The translations under genes and the position numbers were made by a program. Positions 9,247 to 21,208 of a DNA stretch of 64,000 nt are shown here, in pieces. The notes below the pieces were generated by a model that made no database searches, was not told the DNA's origin, and saw nothing but the letters and a program-made list of their open reading frames with translations. Where the stretch lies: positions 31,579 to 95,578 of the forward strand of contig LLEY01000206.1 in NCBI GenBank assembly GCA_001414485.1, given 5' to 3'. Position 1 is the stretch's first letter. Each line of letters opens with the position of its first letter. The stretch comes from Calycina herbarum (lineage: Eukaryota > Ascomycota > Leotiomycetes > Helotiales > Pezizellaceae).

Positions 9247-11740
9247 TCAGTTAATGTGGATTCTCCATAACTCCCTTGGCGAGTTTGGAATGAACCCAGA
9301 TCTAGTATGCATCATACTAATATTATCACTCAAAATCAAATCTCCCTCAATCCACTCATGATAATAACAGACTCTGCGGTCGTATAGAAGATTATCTATC
9401 ACATCCGTAATGTGCTTACTCTCCTCTGCACTGACATCGTCGATGATCACTTCTGTTGGATCGAAGATTGTTCTAGATGTTGGCCAGGGTTCGTGGTAGC
9501 GGATACATGGTGTTGAGAGGGCGGGGTGGGGTTCTACGAGGGGAAGTCGACGGATTATCGCGTTGTCGAAGGCTGTTGTTGAGACGGTCCAGGTGTGCTT
9601 TTGGAGTGTTTCGAGGGTGTAGGGTTTGGGGAGGAGGGAGAAGAGGAGGCGGGAGGAGGCGATGAGGGTTAGGCCGCAGGCTTTTGGTGAGGGTGTAGCG
9701 ACTGTGAACCATTGGAATCTGCATCTTGGTTAGTACCATATTTTCAGTCTGGAGGTGGGGAATATACTTCGGTGGTTGGGGTACTACTTTATCCTCGTCA
9801 TTCTCATCCTTTACGATGGTTGTTTTGAATAGTCCATCGAAATGGAAGGGCATTGGCTCAGCGCTCAAAACATTGTTCAATCCTCCACCTTCACTACCTG
9901 CATCCTTTACAACCAATACCTCTCCGAATTTCCAAGGCATCACATCGCCCATCTCTCGAGCTTTCGCGGTAAACAATGGAAGATCAGTGGTATTCTTAAA
10001 TCCCCTTAATACGATCGGAGAATTGTATTCCGCCAACTTCCTAATCTTCTGCATATCGATAAGCTCCATTCCAAGTTGCCCCTCTTTATTCTTCGGGCTC
10101 ACAACCACACCACAGGGGTGAATTGGCAAAACATCGATTTCTACACCTTCCCAGGTGTATAAATCGGACTTCTTTCGGTAGTATGAGGGTCTATCATTTC
10201 GATAGATCAGTTCATAAGATGGATCAGATGAGAAGTTTGATTTATGTGCGAAGCGCCAGCTTCCGTCGAGTTCAAAGGCGGGGGAACAGTGCCAGGGTGT
10301 TGTGTAGGAGGATGCGCCGGTCAGGAGGGTGATGGGGAGTTTGTAGAGGGACTCGGATTCGTGGATTGAGATGCGGATGGAGGTTGGGAAGGTGGATTGG
10401 AGGGCTAGTGCGAAGGCCTGGAGTTTTCGTTGTTAGCTTTTTGGTTCTTTGCTGTTTTCCATCGCAGTCTGGAGTTTGGAACTTTATGGTTTTGGGGCTT
10501 CAGTGCTTGAGGCTATGAGCAATAGCATCATCCTGGAGCCAAGCTCTGAAGTTTCAATCTTGCTGTGTCCAATTTGGAAATTTGGGTATCAAAAGTCTAG
10601 AAATTTTTGCTTACAGCTCCTCGTTCAATCATTTTCTTTGCAACTTTCTCATTCATCTTCTTCACTTGGCTTTTGCTTTTCCCTTGTCTGGTTGGTTCAT
10701 GGGCTAAATCAGTGGTGAGGAATTTGATGTATCCACGATATGTCATTAGCGAGTTGATTTGGTGCTTCAATTCGTGGTTGACGTCGAAGTCTTTGGGCAA
10801 ATATTTGGCGACCATTTCGGATCTGTACCAGCTAGCGTTGGCGAGGTAGTCTTCTAAGGTTTTTGGCTCTGGGCAATCGTCTGATATGAGCTTGCTGAGA
10901 CGCGCAAGAGAGATGTGGGTGAATTTTTCGGCAGCGAGCGCTCTGAGACAGGATCCGTAGTTCCATACTTCTGTTTCTGTTACGCCTAGAAGATCTAAAA
11001 TTCTTTGTCAGTTCCAGTTGATCTTCTCATTAGTTGAGAAATATGTCAAGCAACTCACCATTATATACAAGTCCATCCGAAACGATGCTCAAGGTGGTTC
11101 CGGGGTAAACCTCATCAATCTGAGCACAAAGACCATCAAGTGTAGCAAGTGCAAGTTCCTCTCCCATATCAGGAAGAACACCAAGAACTTTATCGATTTT
11201 GTTTGGCGATTTGAAAGGAAACGCTGGAAGAACAATATGAATTGGTTGTTTGCGTGCTACTTGTGATTTGACAAGTCTGGTCATAACAGATCGGTCAATT
11301 GATTTCCTTGTTGTAGGGGAATATGACTGCAAAATGTTGATTATCTTGTTGGCGAGCTCATCATTTTCCGCTGAAGAGGTTTCTAGCTCGGTTGTTGCTC
11401 TTTCAACCAATAAAGTTTCGACCGTTGGGGTTCCATCATCACCATTTTCTGTGGCTGCTGTAGAAAAACTCTCATAACTTGCTGTTGAATGTGTTGAGTC
11501 GCTGCTGTAGCCTTCGCTCTCACTCGTTGGGGGAACATTCGACCTTTGCTTTGAGACTAGTTGGTTGTTTGGCTTTTCGTTTGCTGAAAGGTGAGGTCTT
11601 TCGGATAGGATGTTCCATAAATTGGATGGGTGGCCAACTTGCTGTGTGTTTTCGATTTGCCGCCGATTTTCTGAAAGGATATTCCACAAGTTTGAGGGGT
11701 TATTTGGGATCGAAACTGAAGACTCGGCAGTTGAAGACAT
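9247..11740 (-). CDS. Isocyanide synthase-TauD dioxygenase fusion
   Basis: Four exons (11059-11740, 10615-10994, 9768-10417, 9247-9718) with introns of 64, 197 and 49 nt sum to 727 residues in one frame. Residues ~140-460 match the DIT1/PvcA isocyanide synthase family (PIHIVLPAFPFKSPN, SIVSDGLVYN, then a YRGYIKFL block). Residues ~480-727 match TauD-type Fe(II)/2-oxoglutarate dioxygenases: HFD motif with His546 and Asp548, and the distal His725 in the last residues (RIHIN). Family members turn the amino group of an amino acid such as tyrosine into an isonitrile, and the dioxygenase then modifies the side chain. Two-domain fusions of this kind are known in Aspergillus (the xanthocillin enzyme XanB). 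The N-terminal ~135 residues are Ser/Thr-rich and carry PSNLWNILSE twice (15-24 and 38-47). A start 27 nt upstream is also possible. All metal ligands are present, so it looks functional. Confidence 0.9.
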
Positions 11741-13616
11741 GATTGTAGATATTATACAAAGTTGCAAGAAGCTGGGTAAGGTAGCAATTGAAATTGGAAG
11801 GTTGAAAACTTATTTTATCCGGTGCTAGGAGTAGTTATATATTCAACTCCCTTACTCTAACTAGGACTCAGTTCCACATCCCTCCCACCGACCACGCCGA
11901 GTCGCGCATATCCATATCCCTAGCAGTTTTTTACAAAAACATTTTTGAATCGCATACTTACATAATTCCCAGCTTGAGATTTGAAAGGGGGATCCATCCG
12001 TTCTCACCTGCCGACGTTCGAGTCCACATTTGATATTTGCCACATTTACTCGGGCCAATTTGGAACTCACCTTCCCCATTTCAAGGATCCCGTTCGGATG
12101 CCAAGTAAACAAACGAGGGTGTGAGGTACTAAACCCCCCCTCAACTGTCTGTCATGTGCAAGGGTAGTTTGGCTGTGAAAATGTCTGTGCGTCTACAGAC
12201 AGTTAAGGGGGGGCGGATAGTACTGTATGGCACCTGCCCTTCCATGAATGCAGATCAGAACCTGGTCGATGGGGAAGTTCTCTTCTGACAGCTGGTTGAT
12301 GTGGAAGTAATTTGGTAGAGATTCTCGCGCAAAGCAATTGTATTGGTCACTCCAAATGGTACTAATTGCTGTCACTTTTTTACTCAAAGTATTTGCTATG
12401 TGGTTTGATCATGATGTACTTTTTACAAATCTGGAGTCGTATATTTTCAGTAGGTCCACTCAATTGACTTTTTAGCTTCCATGCTCGATTTCTGGAGGGT
12501 ACTCTAAAATCAGGTTAGTGTTACATCATCTGATCCTTTTGGATTTTAGGATTCCAGGTTACGTCGTTTCCCCGTTTCCCGTCCCCTTGACGGTTTCCAA
12601 TCGTTTCGTGCTTTCCAGGATACTAACGTACGAGCCTACAGGCAAAAATGCGCGACGGGGGGGTTTAAAGGAGTTACCCGCGGATAGAGTACTTGTACCC
12701 GGATCACGACTCGGAATATCATTCGATTGGCGAGGGGGTGGATTCGCAATATGCACGTTGTAAGATCCCTTTTTAGAAAAAAGGCTTGGGAGATCCATAC
12801 AATTATGGATACGATCTCAAATGGACCCTCTTATCATGCCCGGAAGTGAACCACAAACGGAGAAAGTTGCAACACCACGGGAAAGTTTCGGTAGGACTGG
12901 TACTTTTTTTGCTGATATATTTTTTGTCAGCAGCAAGGAAATATTTCGGGATTACGAAGTTCAAGTAAGAATGAGGTGACTTTCGAAAACTTGTATCAAA
13001 AACTCTTGTGTTTTAACTTCTAGATCTCTCTAAAGCTTGGACGAGATTAGATCTATCAACTTCCGGAAGTAGATGAGTCTAAAAAGCCTATCCACAGACC
13101 ATCAGAACCTTAAATCCCCCCGCATTATGCACAAAAAGACGTTGGGACGGGTAGGGTAACTCTAGCTATTTCCAGTAAATGCAGGCACCAAATGTAAAAT
13201 TCAACCTCGGCTCCCCCGAAATTTTCTAAAACTTCCAAGAAAGATTTATAAGCACACTTAAGTGGGGTTTTTTCATCCTGCGTCAATCGTGGAGTTGACA
13301 TCGAATGACATCTTTGTAATTTGGTCGGTTGATTAACCGGAGAATGCCGGGAATTGCCTTGGGTTTGTAACAGGAAGGTTGGTTGGTTTAATTGGGATGC
13401 GGAAGATATGGGTTGTGCCACCATGTGTGTGCTCAAGTTTCCGACCACTAGGCATATCTGAAATGAATACCCGGTGGGAATCTTTCTTTGTAAAACTTCT
13501 AAACCTACTTGCATTCAAACTCACCACATAGAGATTTTGTACTATTGTTCATTTCGTTGTCACTGCGTGTTTTTTTTCGTCAACATTAGCAAGGAAGAAA
13601 AGAAATCATCTCAAAA
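11741..13616. other. Divergent intergenic holding a MITE
   Basis: This is the shared 5' region of the isocyanide synthase (-) and FAD monooxygenase (+) genes, about 1.9 kb. Apart from the small inverted-repeat element at 12126-12223 I see no gene. Short open frames here have no recognisable content. A common promoter region for both genes is possible. Confidence 0.5.
12126..12223. repeat. ~98 bp MITE-like inverted-repeat element, copy 1
   Basis: The ends form an imperfect inverted repeat: GTACTA-AC-rich run-TCAACTGTCTGT at the left and ACAGACAGTTAA-G run-GGATAGTAC at the right. The ~40 bp between them include ATGTGCAAGGGTAG. The whole unit is nearly identical to the reverse complement of 20784-20889. 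It has no coding capacity, so a non-autonomous MITE or a foldback element is the best fit. The ends overlap GTAC-like palindromic bases, so a target-site duplication cannot be fixed. Confidence 0.8.
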
Positions 13617-15385
13617 ATGGCTGCAGCTTTTGATATTATTGTTATTGGAGGTAAAAATATCCGGAGGTGATTGTTCGAGGAGTTTTCTAGTACTAAAGCA
13701 TGTATAGCTGGTCCAACTGGACTATTCAATGCTGTCCTCGCTCGCCAGTTGGGACTTTCTGTTTGTGTAATTGGTGAGTTGATTTGCGTCCCTTCCACTC
13801 GGGTTCCAATTGCTAACTTTTATCCAGAGAAAAGAGCTGGTCCATTAGAAGTGGGAAGAGCAGACGCCTTGAACGCCCGTACTCAACAAGTCCTAGACGT
13901 AGCAGGTATTTTGAAAGATCTTCGACCATTCGGTCTCCAATGCAACAGTAAGTTCATAACTTTCAAGATGACCAGAGGTCCACATAGAACTAACCACCCA
14001 AAAAGCAAGTTCAATTTTCAAAGATGGTGCCTTTCAAAGCCGCAACAACCGGTGGTGGGTAAACATCAAAAACTCAGCCTACAAAGAATTCCTCATGATT
14101 GGACAATCCGACGTTGAGAAGGCCCTTGTAAAGAATCTCGATATTGATGTTATTTACAACACTGAGGTGGAATCCGTTTCTGAATCGACTACTGGTGCAT
14201 CAGTAACCATCAAAGACAAGACTTTTAACACAAAATATGTCATTGCAGCTGATGGAGGTCAATCTCCAGTGCGAAAAGCATTGGGTATTGAGTTCATAGG
14301 CGACAAACCCAATATGTGTTGGGCTGTCTTGGATACTTTCATCAAAACTGATTTCCCGGTTTGCGATGAAATTATTAGTTTTGAGGAGAATGGACAGAGT
14401 AGAGTTTCTTGGATTCCAAGGTATGTTCAATCTCTCAATGGCGGAAAATTGGGATTGGGGTAGCTAACACGATAACAGAGAGAGAGGAATGGCAAGATTC
14501 TACATCTTGCTGGAAGGAGAAGTGACGCAAGAAAAATCCGAAGAGTCCGTGAGAAGTCACATGAAACCATACAACGTCGAATTCGTCAAGACAGAATGGT
14601 TTTCCACATACAATGGTACCTCACTATCCCCCCACTTCGTTACAAAGATAGCTGACAAAAATTCAGTACAAGAACGAGTAGCAGAATCTTTCCTTTCCCC
14701 GCTTTCCCGCATAGTTCTTGCAGGAGATGCAAGCCACATTCACGCCGTAAACGGGGGCCAAGGTCTCAACACAGGAGTTGCAGACGCGTTCGCACTCACA
14801 TGGCGTCTCTACTTCGCCATCAAGTCCGAAACAGAAACTGGTCCGAAATTACCACATGTTTTGAGCTCGTACGACGTCGAAAGACGGGTTACTGCTCAAA
14901 CAGTTGTGAATGTGGCTGGGAAACTAGTCCGCAGTACCTTGAGAACTGCGCAAGAGTATGTGGAACTCGTTGAAAAAAGTGCTGCTAACATCACTGGAAT
15001 GGGAATCACCTACGCTGCAAACTCCCCAACAGTCATTGAAGGTACTGTCGGAGACTTTGTAGCTGGTGCTCGTTGCCCTGATATCGAGTTCCTGAAAGCT
15101 GGTGTTGTGAAGTTACGACTTTATGAGTTATTGAGATACGGAAACTTTGTTCTCATCAAGTCGCCGTGTGTAAAATTCGAGACACCGTCTTGGTTAGAAG
15201 GAAAACTTCAAATTTGGGACATAGAGAAGTATGAAGATGGATGGCTCTTGAAGACTGGATCGGGAGCGAAACTATTCACAAACTCGGTTTTTGCTGAGCA
15301 TTCAGCGGTGGTTATCAGACCTGATTTGTATGTGGGCTTTGCTGGGGCAGATCCATCTGTTTACTTTGGGGAATATCTTGTATAA
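13617..15385 (+). CDS. FAD-dependent aromatic-type monooxygenase
   Basis: Six exons (13617-13650, 13708-13773, 13828-13947, 14006-14420, 14479-14615, 14667-15385) give 496 residues. The fifth intron (14616-14666, 51 nt) keeps the frame, so reading through it wrongly inserts 17 residues. The protein belongs to the PHBH/phenol hydroxylase-like flavin monooxygenases (FAD_binding_3). It has GAGPTG at residues 11-16 for the FAD ADP part, a DG motif (AADGGQSPVRKALGI), and the GD motif LAGDASHIHAVNGGQGLNTG. These enzymes use NAD(P)H and O2 to hydroxylate aromatic or polyketide substrates; the substrate here is unknown. An MCT-type transporter and an aldehyde dehydrogenase follow, which hints at uptake and breakdown of a small aromatic or acid, or tailoring and export of a product. 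Confidence 0.88.
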
Positions 15386-16280
15386 TTTAGGAGAGAATAG
15401 AAGGACAAATTCATGAGGATTGAAACCATTCTCAGCCAAACTTGAAAATCGCAAAAAATATTGGATCGCTATTTTCCCTGAAGTCCACGACCCTTTCTCG
15501 CTTACTGCACTGTAAGCACAAGTAATATCTCGATGATGCCCAATACTTAGAAAAGGGCAAGGACTGACCCACGGAAAACTTCATTGTTGCCCAAAGTTCC
15601 ATTCCAAACTTCGAAGATTTCGTCCACATTTTCCAACAAATCGTAAGTTCATACGTCAGATGAGAAAAAAGTTTCACCCCGTCGACTGACGGACATCTTT
15701 TCTCAACCGGACGTCACACCACGAAGGTGTATTTCTTATCCACTCCCCATAAACATCGCCTCATGACAAAAGGGAAGGAGGCATGGCAGAGGAAGGTCCG
15801 ATGCAGAAGGCAATGCAAGGTAGATCTACTCCCATGTCGTGCATCAAACCAGGGTCCACAACCAGGGGGCAACTTTATCTTCGACTTTCCCTTTTAACCC
15901 TGAAGGATCACCAATTCGTCGCCCTCCTCCGATCAGCACCCCTCCAAACAAAGCATTACCCGAATCTTTGCCGGAAAGGTGTGGAGCTGTGTTTAAAATA
16001 GAGGACTGCCGGCTCCCACCATCTATTGCGTGAGAGTGTGAGCTGGGAGTTAGTAAGTTCCACTCGAAATCTGGAAAATATTTTTTGACCCCGGATGGAA
16101 CCTTGGCATCTTCGCCACGCTTGTGTTTTTTTCTTCTTACTACTGCATCTCGTACCTTGATACCTTAATAGCGTGTTGTATATTTGCTTGCTTGGATTCA
16201 TGGATGTTTGGAGGAAACATCAGAGCAATAACGAGAGGCCAGGAGTAAAGAAGTAGATTGGCGACGCTCAAGAATCTAAT
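15386..16280. other. Intergenic, no gene seen
   Basis: This is the 3' region of the monooxygenase and 5' region of the transporter, about 0.9 kb. No gene, RNA or repeat is recognised. Confidence 0.5.
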
Positions 16281-18137
16281 ATGGCTTCAGAAAAAGACGC
16301 AGAGACCATAGGGTCAGACTCCACGACTACTGTGGCTGGGGAAAAGCAAGGAGACGTGGAGAAAGGTCCCTCGAACTCAATGAACCCATCAATACCAGGA
16401 GAAAAACAAACAGATGGAGGTGTCAGAAAACCACCACTTGGTGGAGAGGAAACTCCGGCTGTCCCTCCACCCGTTACATTTCCAGATGGCGGTTTCGTAG
16501 CTTGGTCCCAAGTAGCAATGGGTTTCCTGATAATGTTTAGCACTTGGTAGGTCCCCATCTCACTCTCATAGGGGCACGTTGAATACTTACCCGTCTTTTC
16601 AAGGGGACTTATAAACGCCTGGGGAATTTTCCAAACATACTACAACACACCTCCCTCCCTCGGCACCAAATCAGCCATATCTTGGATAGGCTCAACACAA
16701 TCATGCCTCCTCCTCCTTTCCGGCGCCATCGTATGTCTTCCTCCTCATCAAACCTTCACTCATCCCTTTTTTCAATTTAGTGATGAGTACTAACCAAAAA
16801 CCAGTGGGGAAGAGCAATAGACAAAGGCTACGCCAGAACCCTAACAACAATCGGTTCCCTCCTAATAATCCTCTCCCTTTTCCTAACCTCTCTTTCCTCC
16901 TCACACCGCTCCTCCGCCTCCCCTCGGAAAGATAATCTAGTATACTACCAAATTCTCCTCTCTCGTAAGGCAAACCCCCTCAACTCTCAACTGCCCCTCT
17001 ATTCTCCACGCCCCCATACTTTCCATCTCACTTCTTCTCCAAAGACCCATGCTAAACAAACCAACAGAAGGAGTCCTAGGCGGTCTAGGAATGGGCCTAA
17101 CATTCCTAACCTCCGTCGGCGTCCCCGCAACCTACTTCCTCAAACGTCGCGCCCTAGCAACAGGAATAGTAACCACGGGCGCCAGTCTAGGAGGAATCGT
17201 GTATCCGATAGTTTTCGAGTATTTACTTGAAAAATATGGGTTTCGATGGGCATTGAGAGTTTTGGGTTTCATGGCCGTGAGTCTCCCTCCTGAATCCGTT
17301 TCGTTTCCTTTTCGACTTTCGATTTTTCGCTACCTCTCCCCTTCCCTTTCCCAACCTTCTCTTCCCGAAAGCCCACGGAGCAGAGGAGAAAGAAGAAGTG
17401 AAAACCAGACTGATAACCCCCCAGACCTTAACCCTCGCCCTATCCTGCCTCCTAATTCGCCAACGCCGTGATCTTCCCCAAAAGCCCAAACAGCCTCTAA
17501 TTCAATTCGCAGCCCTGCGCGATCCAAAATACACACTCCTCGTCCTCGGAATGTGTGCTTCCTTCTTCGGATGTTACATCCCCTACTACTACCTCCAATC
17601 CCGAATCGTAGATGCACACATAAACCTGCACGGCCTGCGGAACTTTTACTTCATTTGTCTCTTGAATGCCGGGGGTGTATTTGGGAGGTTGGCGCCTAAT
17701 GTTTTGGCTGATAAGTGAGTTTATCTCCACTCGAGGGGCAGAGGTTGATCAAAAAGGGCTAACAAGAAAGTAGAATCGGTCCAGTAAACGTCCACATCCT
17801 CGTCGTCTTCGTCGGCGGCATTTTAATCTTCATCTGGCCCTTCGTCCTCAACCTACCCGGTCTAATAATTTTCGCCCTAATCTACGGATTCTTCTCAGGA
17901 GCATTCATCTCCCTCCCTCCCGCAACGATAGGAAGCGTAACTCCCGACATGTCGCAATTCGGCGCGCGTTTAGGGCTCGCAGTAACGATCAATGGACTAG
18001 GACTATTGTCTGGCCCACCGATTGCCGGGGCGTTGATAGCTTCCAAAGCGGGGTATACGGGTGCCGCGGTGTTGGCGGGGTTGGTTGTTGTACTTGGCTC
18101 TGGAATGCTGTTAGCTGGACGTTTCATAAAGAAATAG
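16281..18137 (+). CDS. MFS transporter, monocarboxylate-porter-like
   Basis: Six exons (16281-16546, 16604-16730, 16805-16964, 17068-17276, 17425-17714, 17774-18137) join to 471 residues, the usual length of fungal MCT-type (SLC16-like) MFS proteins. A hydrophilic N-terminal tail of about 65 residues precedes PDGGFVAWSQVAMGF and WGIFQTYY, typical of the first membrane segment in this family. GGLGMGLTFLTSVGVPATYF and RRALATGIVTTGASLGGIVYP match the TM4-TM5 signature. The last helices are present and the protein ends RFIKK. It should move a carboxylate or other small acid across the plasma membrane; direction and substrate are unknown. It is in line with the upstream monooxygenase and convergent with the dehydrogenase. 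Confidence 0.88.
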
Positions 18138-18548
18138 GAGGGTGTTGGGTAATTTGATTTTAGAAAAATTAGAAATTCCATCTTTTTGTTGTCCTCGGAG
18201 AAGGAAAGGGATTGATAGATGCCATTTTCGACAGTGTTCCGTGTGATGATACCAAACAATGTACTATAACTTACCGAGAGGAAATGAAAGGTTCTCTCTC
18301 TTACCTAGAAATAGAGACCATGGATAAGTGCTTGTAGCTATTCGTAGCGGGTCAGTGAACGTACTTGAAGAAGCCGTATTTCATTCTCCGAAAGCCTTCG
18401 CACATTTGATCAAAAAGTCATTCCACCAGACCCCCTGGTGTACTCTATAATTGTTAGACGGGGGGTTTCTGTAAATCTTTGGTTTTTCATTTTGCAATGT
18501 CTCTCTATGCTTGCTTTTTCATTAAATTTCGTAGACGTCTTTCATCCA
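18138..18548. other. Convergent 3' region, no gene seen
   Basis: This is a short convergent gap between the transporter and the aldehyde dehydrogenase with no recognisable feature. Confidence 0.5.
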
Positions 18549-20288
18549 TCAGTTTCCGCCCCAAGTGATAGTCTTGGTCGTTTGATATTCTGCCAATCCA
18601 TACTTGCTGCCCTCTCTCCCAAACCCAGATTCCTTAACACCTCCAAATGGTGCAGCAGGGTCACTAATGAGTCCTGTGTTCACACCAACCATTCCAACCT
18701 CCAAAGCCTCAGCGACTCTCGTCACTCTCTGTAAGTCCTTGGAAAAGAAGTATCCCGCAAGACCAACGTCCGATGAGTTGGCGACTTTGATGACTTCCTC
18801 TTCCGTCTCAAATTTAAAAAGTCCTGCAACAGGACCGAAAGTTTCCTCTGATGCCAAATCCATATCGGCTGTCATTCCAGTAATCACAGTTGGCTGAAAG
18901 AAATTCTCTCCAAGCTCTGGCATCTTTTGTCCACCTTGGATAACCTTTCCTCCCTTCTTTACGGCATCGCGAACGTGAGCATCGACTTTGCTGATAGCGC
19001 GATCGTGGATGAGAGGTCCGTGAGTGACGCCCTCTGTGTAGCCCCCTCCAACACTAAATTCCTTGACCTTTGCTGCAAAGTTCTCTGCGAACTTGTCGTA
19101 GATTCCGGACTGAATAAAAAGTCGGTTTGCGCACACACAGGTCTGTCCGGAGGAGCGGAATTTGCTTGCTAAAGCCCCAGCAACGGCGACATCTAGATCT
19201 GCGTCATCAAAGACAATAAATGGAGAATTGCCTCCTAGCTCGAAAGAAAGTTTCTTAAGGGTGGATGAAGATTGTTTCATGAGGAGTTTACCAACGCCAG
19301 TTGAGCCTGTGAAGGAAACTTTCTTCACAATTGGAGATGTGGTGAGAACTTCTCCGACCTCTGGTGTATTTTTGAGCGCGCTGATAATATTAACAACCCC
19401 TTTGGGGATTCCAGCTCGGTGGGCGAGTTCGGCAATAGCGAGTGATGTGAAGGGAGTCTCTCCAGGAGATTTAGCCACTACTGTGCAGCCAGCTGCAAGA
19501 GCAGGACCAACCTTTCTGGTTATCATGGCTGCTGGGAAATTCCATCTGTTGATGTCAGTTCCATATTCCAAACTCGCATTGCATCTCTCACGGTGTAATC
19601 AGCCCACAAACTCCCACCGGCTCTTTAATTGTGACAATTCGGTTTCCGGAAATCGATGCTGGAATAGTGTCCCCGTAAATCCGTGGTGCTTCTTCGCTGA
19701 ACCATTCGAAGAAATTGGCTGCATATGTTGCTTCTCCTTTGGCATCTGCTAGGGGTTTCCCATTCTCCCACGTAATAAGGGTCGCGATATCCTCCGAGTT
19801 CTCGACCTAGTTTCCGTATTAGCTTGCTATTCATATCCAGCAGCAGTTCCATTGTTTATACCATCAAGTCGTACCACTTTCGCAGAAGCTTCGAGCGCTC
19901 GCGGCCAGTTTTGGCTTTGAAGGAGGGGAATGCGGCCGCCGCAGCATCAATTGCAATCTTCGTGTCTTCCGCATCAAATTCGGGGGCGGTTCCAACCAGC
20001 TTTCCTGAAGTCGGATCTAAAAGATGGTCAGCAAACTGTGTTCCCCAATGGATAGGACTCCATACCAAAGACCTCAAAGGTCTTCCCGGACTTTGCCTTT
20101 ACCCACTCTCCGTTAACATAGGCAACATTGAGCTTCAATAAAGAAGGGTCGTTGAGTTTCGGCACAACGTGTGATAGCGTAGAAGCTGGGCGGGAGCATA
20201 ATGATGGCAACGAGAATGGCTGGAATCGTGATCGTACGAGAGTTCGTGAAGCAGAAGCTGCCGCAGTTGTTTTGAAGATGGTCGACAT
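18549..20288 (-). CDS. Succinate-semialdehyde dehydrogenase-like ALDH
   Basis: Four exons (20066-20288, 19862-20016, 19592-19806, 18549-19545; introns of 49, 55 and 46 nt) give 529 residues. The N-terminal ~45 residues are rich in Ser, Arg and Ala without acidic residues, like a mitochondrial presequence. The ALDH fold follows: [22 protein letters not shown], the general-base region FELGGNSPFIVF (Glu300), and the nucleophile region SSGQTCVCANR (Cys334). The paired cysteines and the PWNFPAAM...SPGETP pattern fit the SSADH (GabD/Uga2) group, which oxidises succinate semialdehyde to succinate with NAD(P)+. Related semialdehydes are possible substrates. An in-frame ATG 24 nt upstream is the alternative start. 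Confidence 0.88.
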
Positions 20289-21208
20289 TGTGAGGATATG
20301 GAAATGAAGCAAACAACGCTCGTCAAGTCAGGACTGAGTTACCGTGTTGACACCATTAAGAAGCTGATTCTTGTAAGACTCCAATTGATTTGAAAAGAAG
20401 GAGAATTTTCTTGTAACTGTTGGGAAAAGCGGACAGCAGGTTGAATGTCACAAAGATACACCTGGTGGGGTAGCTGTCGCCACTTTCCGCGATAGCTTCA
20501 ACTCCGTAAGGTTAAGCCGATTCCGATTCGACTCCGATATTTCCATGGTCACGTGCCTGGAAATTGATTTTTTGCCGCCCTTTAACTACTCAAGATGTGC
20601 AACAAAATATGCAACTCAATCCAAAAGGGGTTGAACTTGACCGAGACCGGACTTCCTGATTCCTTCTTAGCATCAGGCTTTTCAATTTCCATGCTCATAA
20701 TTACCCTCTTCGAACCTCTGTTGCTATCAATTGCACGGCTAGTTGCCATGTTTAGCTACACTACGATCAACAAGGGGGTTTTCTACTCTCCCCCCCACCC
20801 CCCCCCCTTAACTGTCTGTAGACCGCACAGACATTTCACAGCCAGACTACCCTTGCACATGACAGACAGTTAAGGGGGGGGGATAGTACAACAGGACCAG
20901 TTCCTCCCCCGCGCTTCCCCGCACCACACCATCCGCTATGCTAGTACTAGTCCCGCATGGTACCTGGTAGAAGAGGGGAAGTTGGAAGGTTCCTAGAACA
21001 CAAAATGTAAGCAGATAGCCTGTTTGTCGTGCTTCGGAAGCACACATGCAACCTTGGGAACAGGTAGAAAAGTGCTACAGCAAGTACCGGAAGAATTACC
21101 GCTGAACATCATATATAAAACCATGGCTTCTGCCTCGTTGCTCTCGTGGAACTCCCCTTTTCTACTTCGCTTCGCTCCGTGCAAACTTCTCGGGGTTACA
21201 AGTGTGCA
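20289..21208. other. Divergent intergenic with MITE and TATA box
   Basis: This is the shared upstream region of the aldehyde dehydrogenase (-) and GH79 (+) genes. It contains MITE copy 2 (20784-20889). An ATATATAAAA box at about 21110-21120 lies some 90 bp before the GH79 start and is a good core-promoter candidate. Confidence 0.55.
20784..20889. repeat. ~106 bp MITE-like inverted-repeat element, copy 2
   Basis: This has the same unit as 12126-12223 in the opposite orientation: TTAACTGTCTGT at the left, ACAGACAGTTAA at the right, C/G runs outside them, and GGATAGTAC at the right edge. The core (GTGCAAGGGTAG in reverse complement) is shared with only a few differences. It is longer than copy 1 mainly because of an expanded C run (about 20789-20808). 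Confidence 0.8.

Noticed and set aside
12000..12035. tRNA-like GTTCGAGTCC word
   Set aside because: No acceptor or anticodon stems can be paired around it; I found no convincing tRNA in the window.
12193..12387. 64-codon minus-strand frame overlapping MITE copy 1
   Set aside because: It starts in unique sequence and ends in the repeat; no family character.
14611..14670. Possible 17-residue insertion in the FAD monooxygenase
   Set aside because: The stretch has GTACCT/TTCAG borders, a CTGAC branch site and a length of 51 nt; removing it restores the family alignment (STYN-VQERVAESF).
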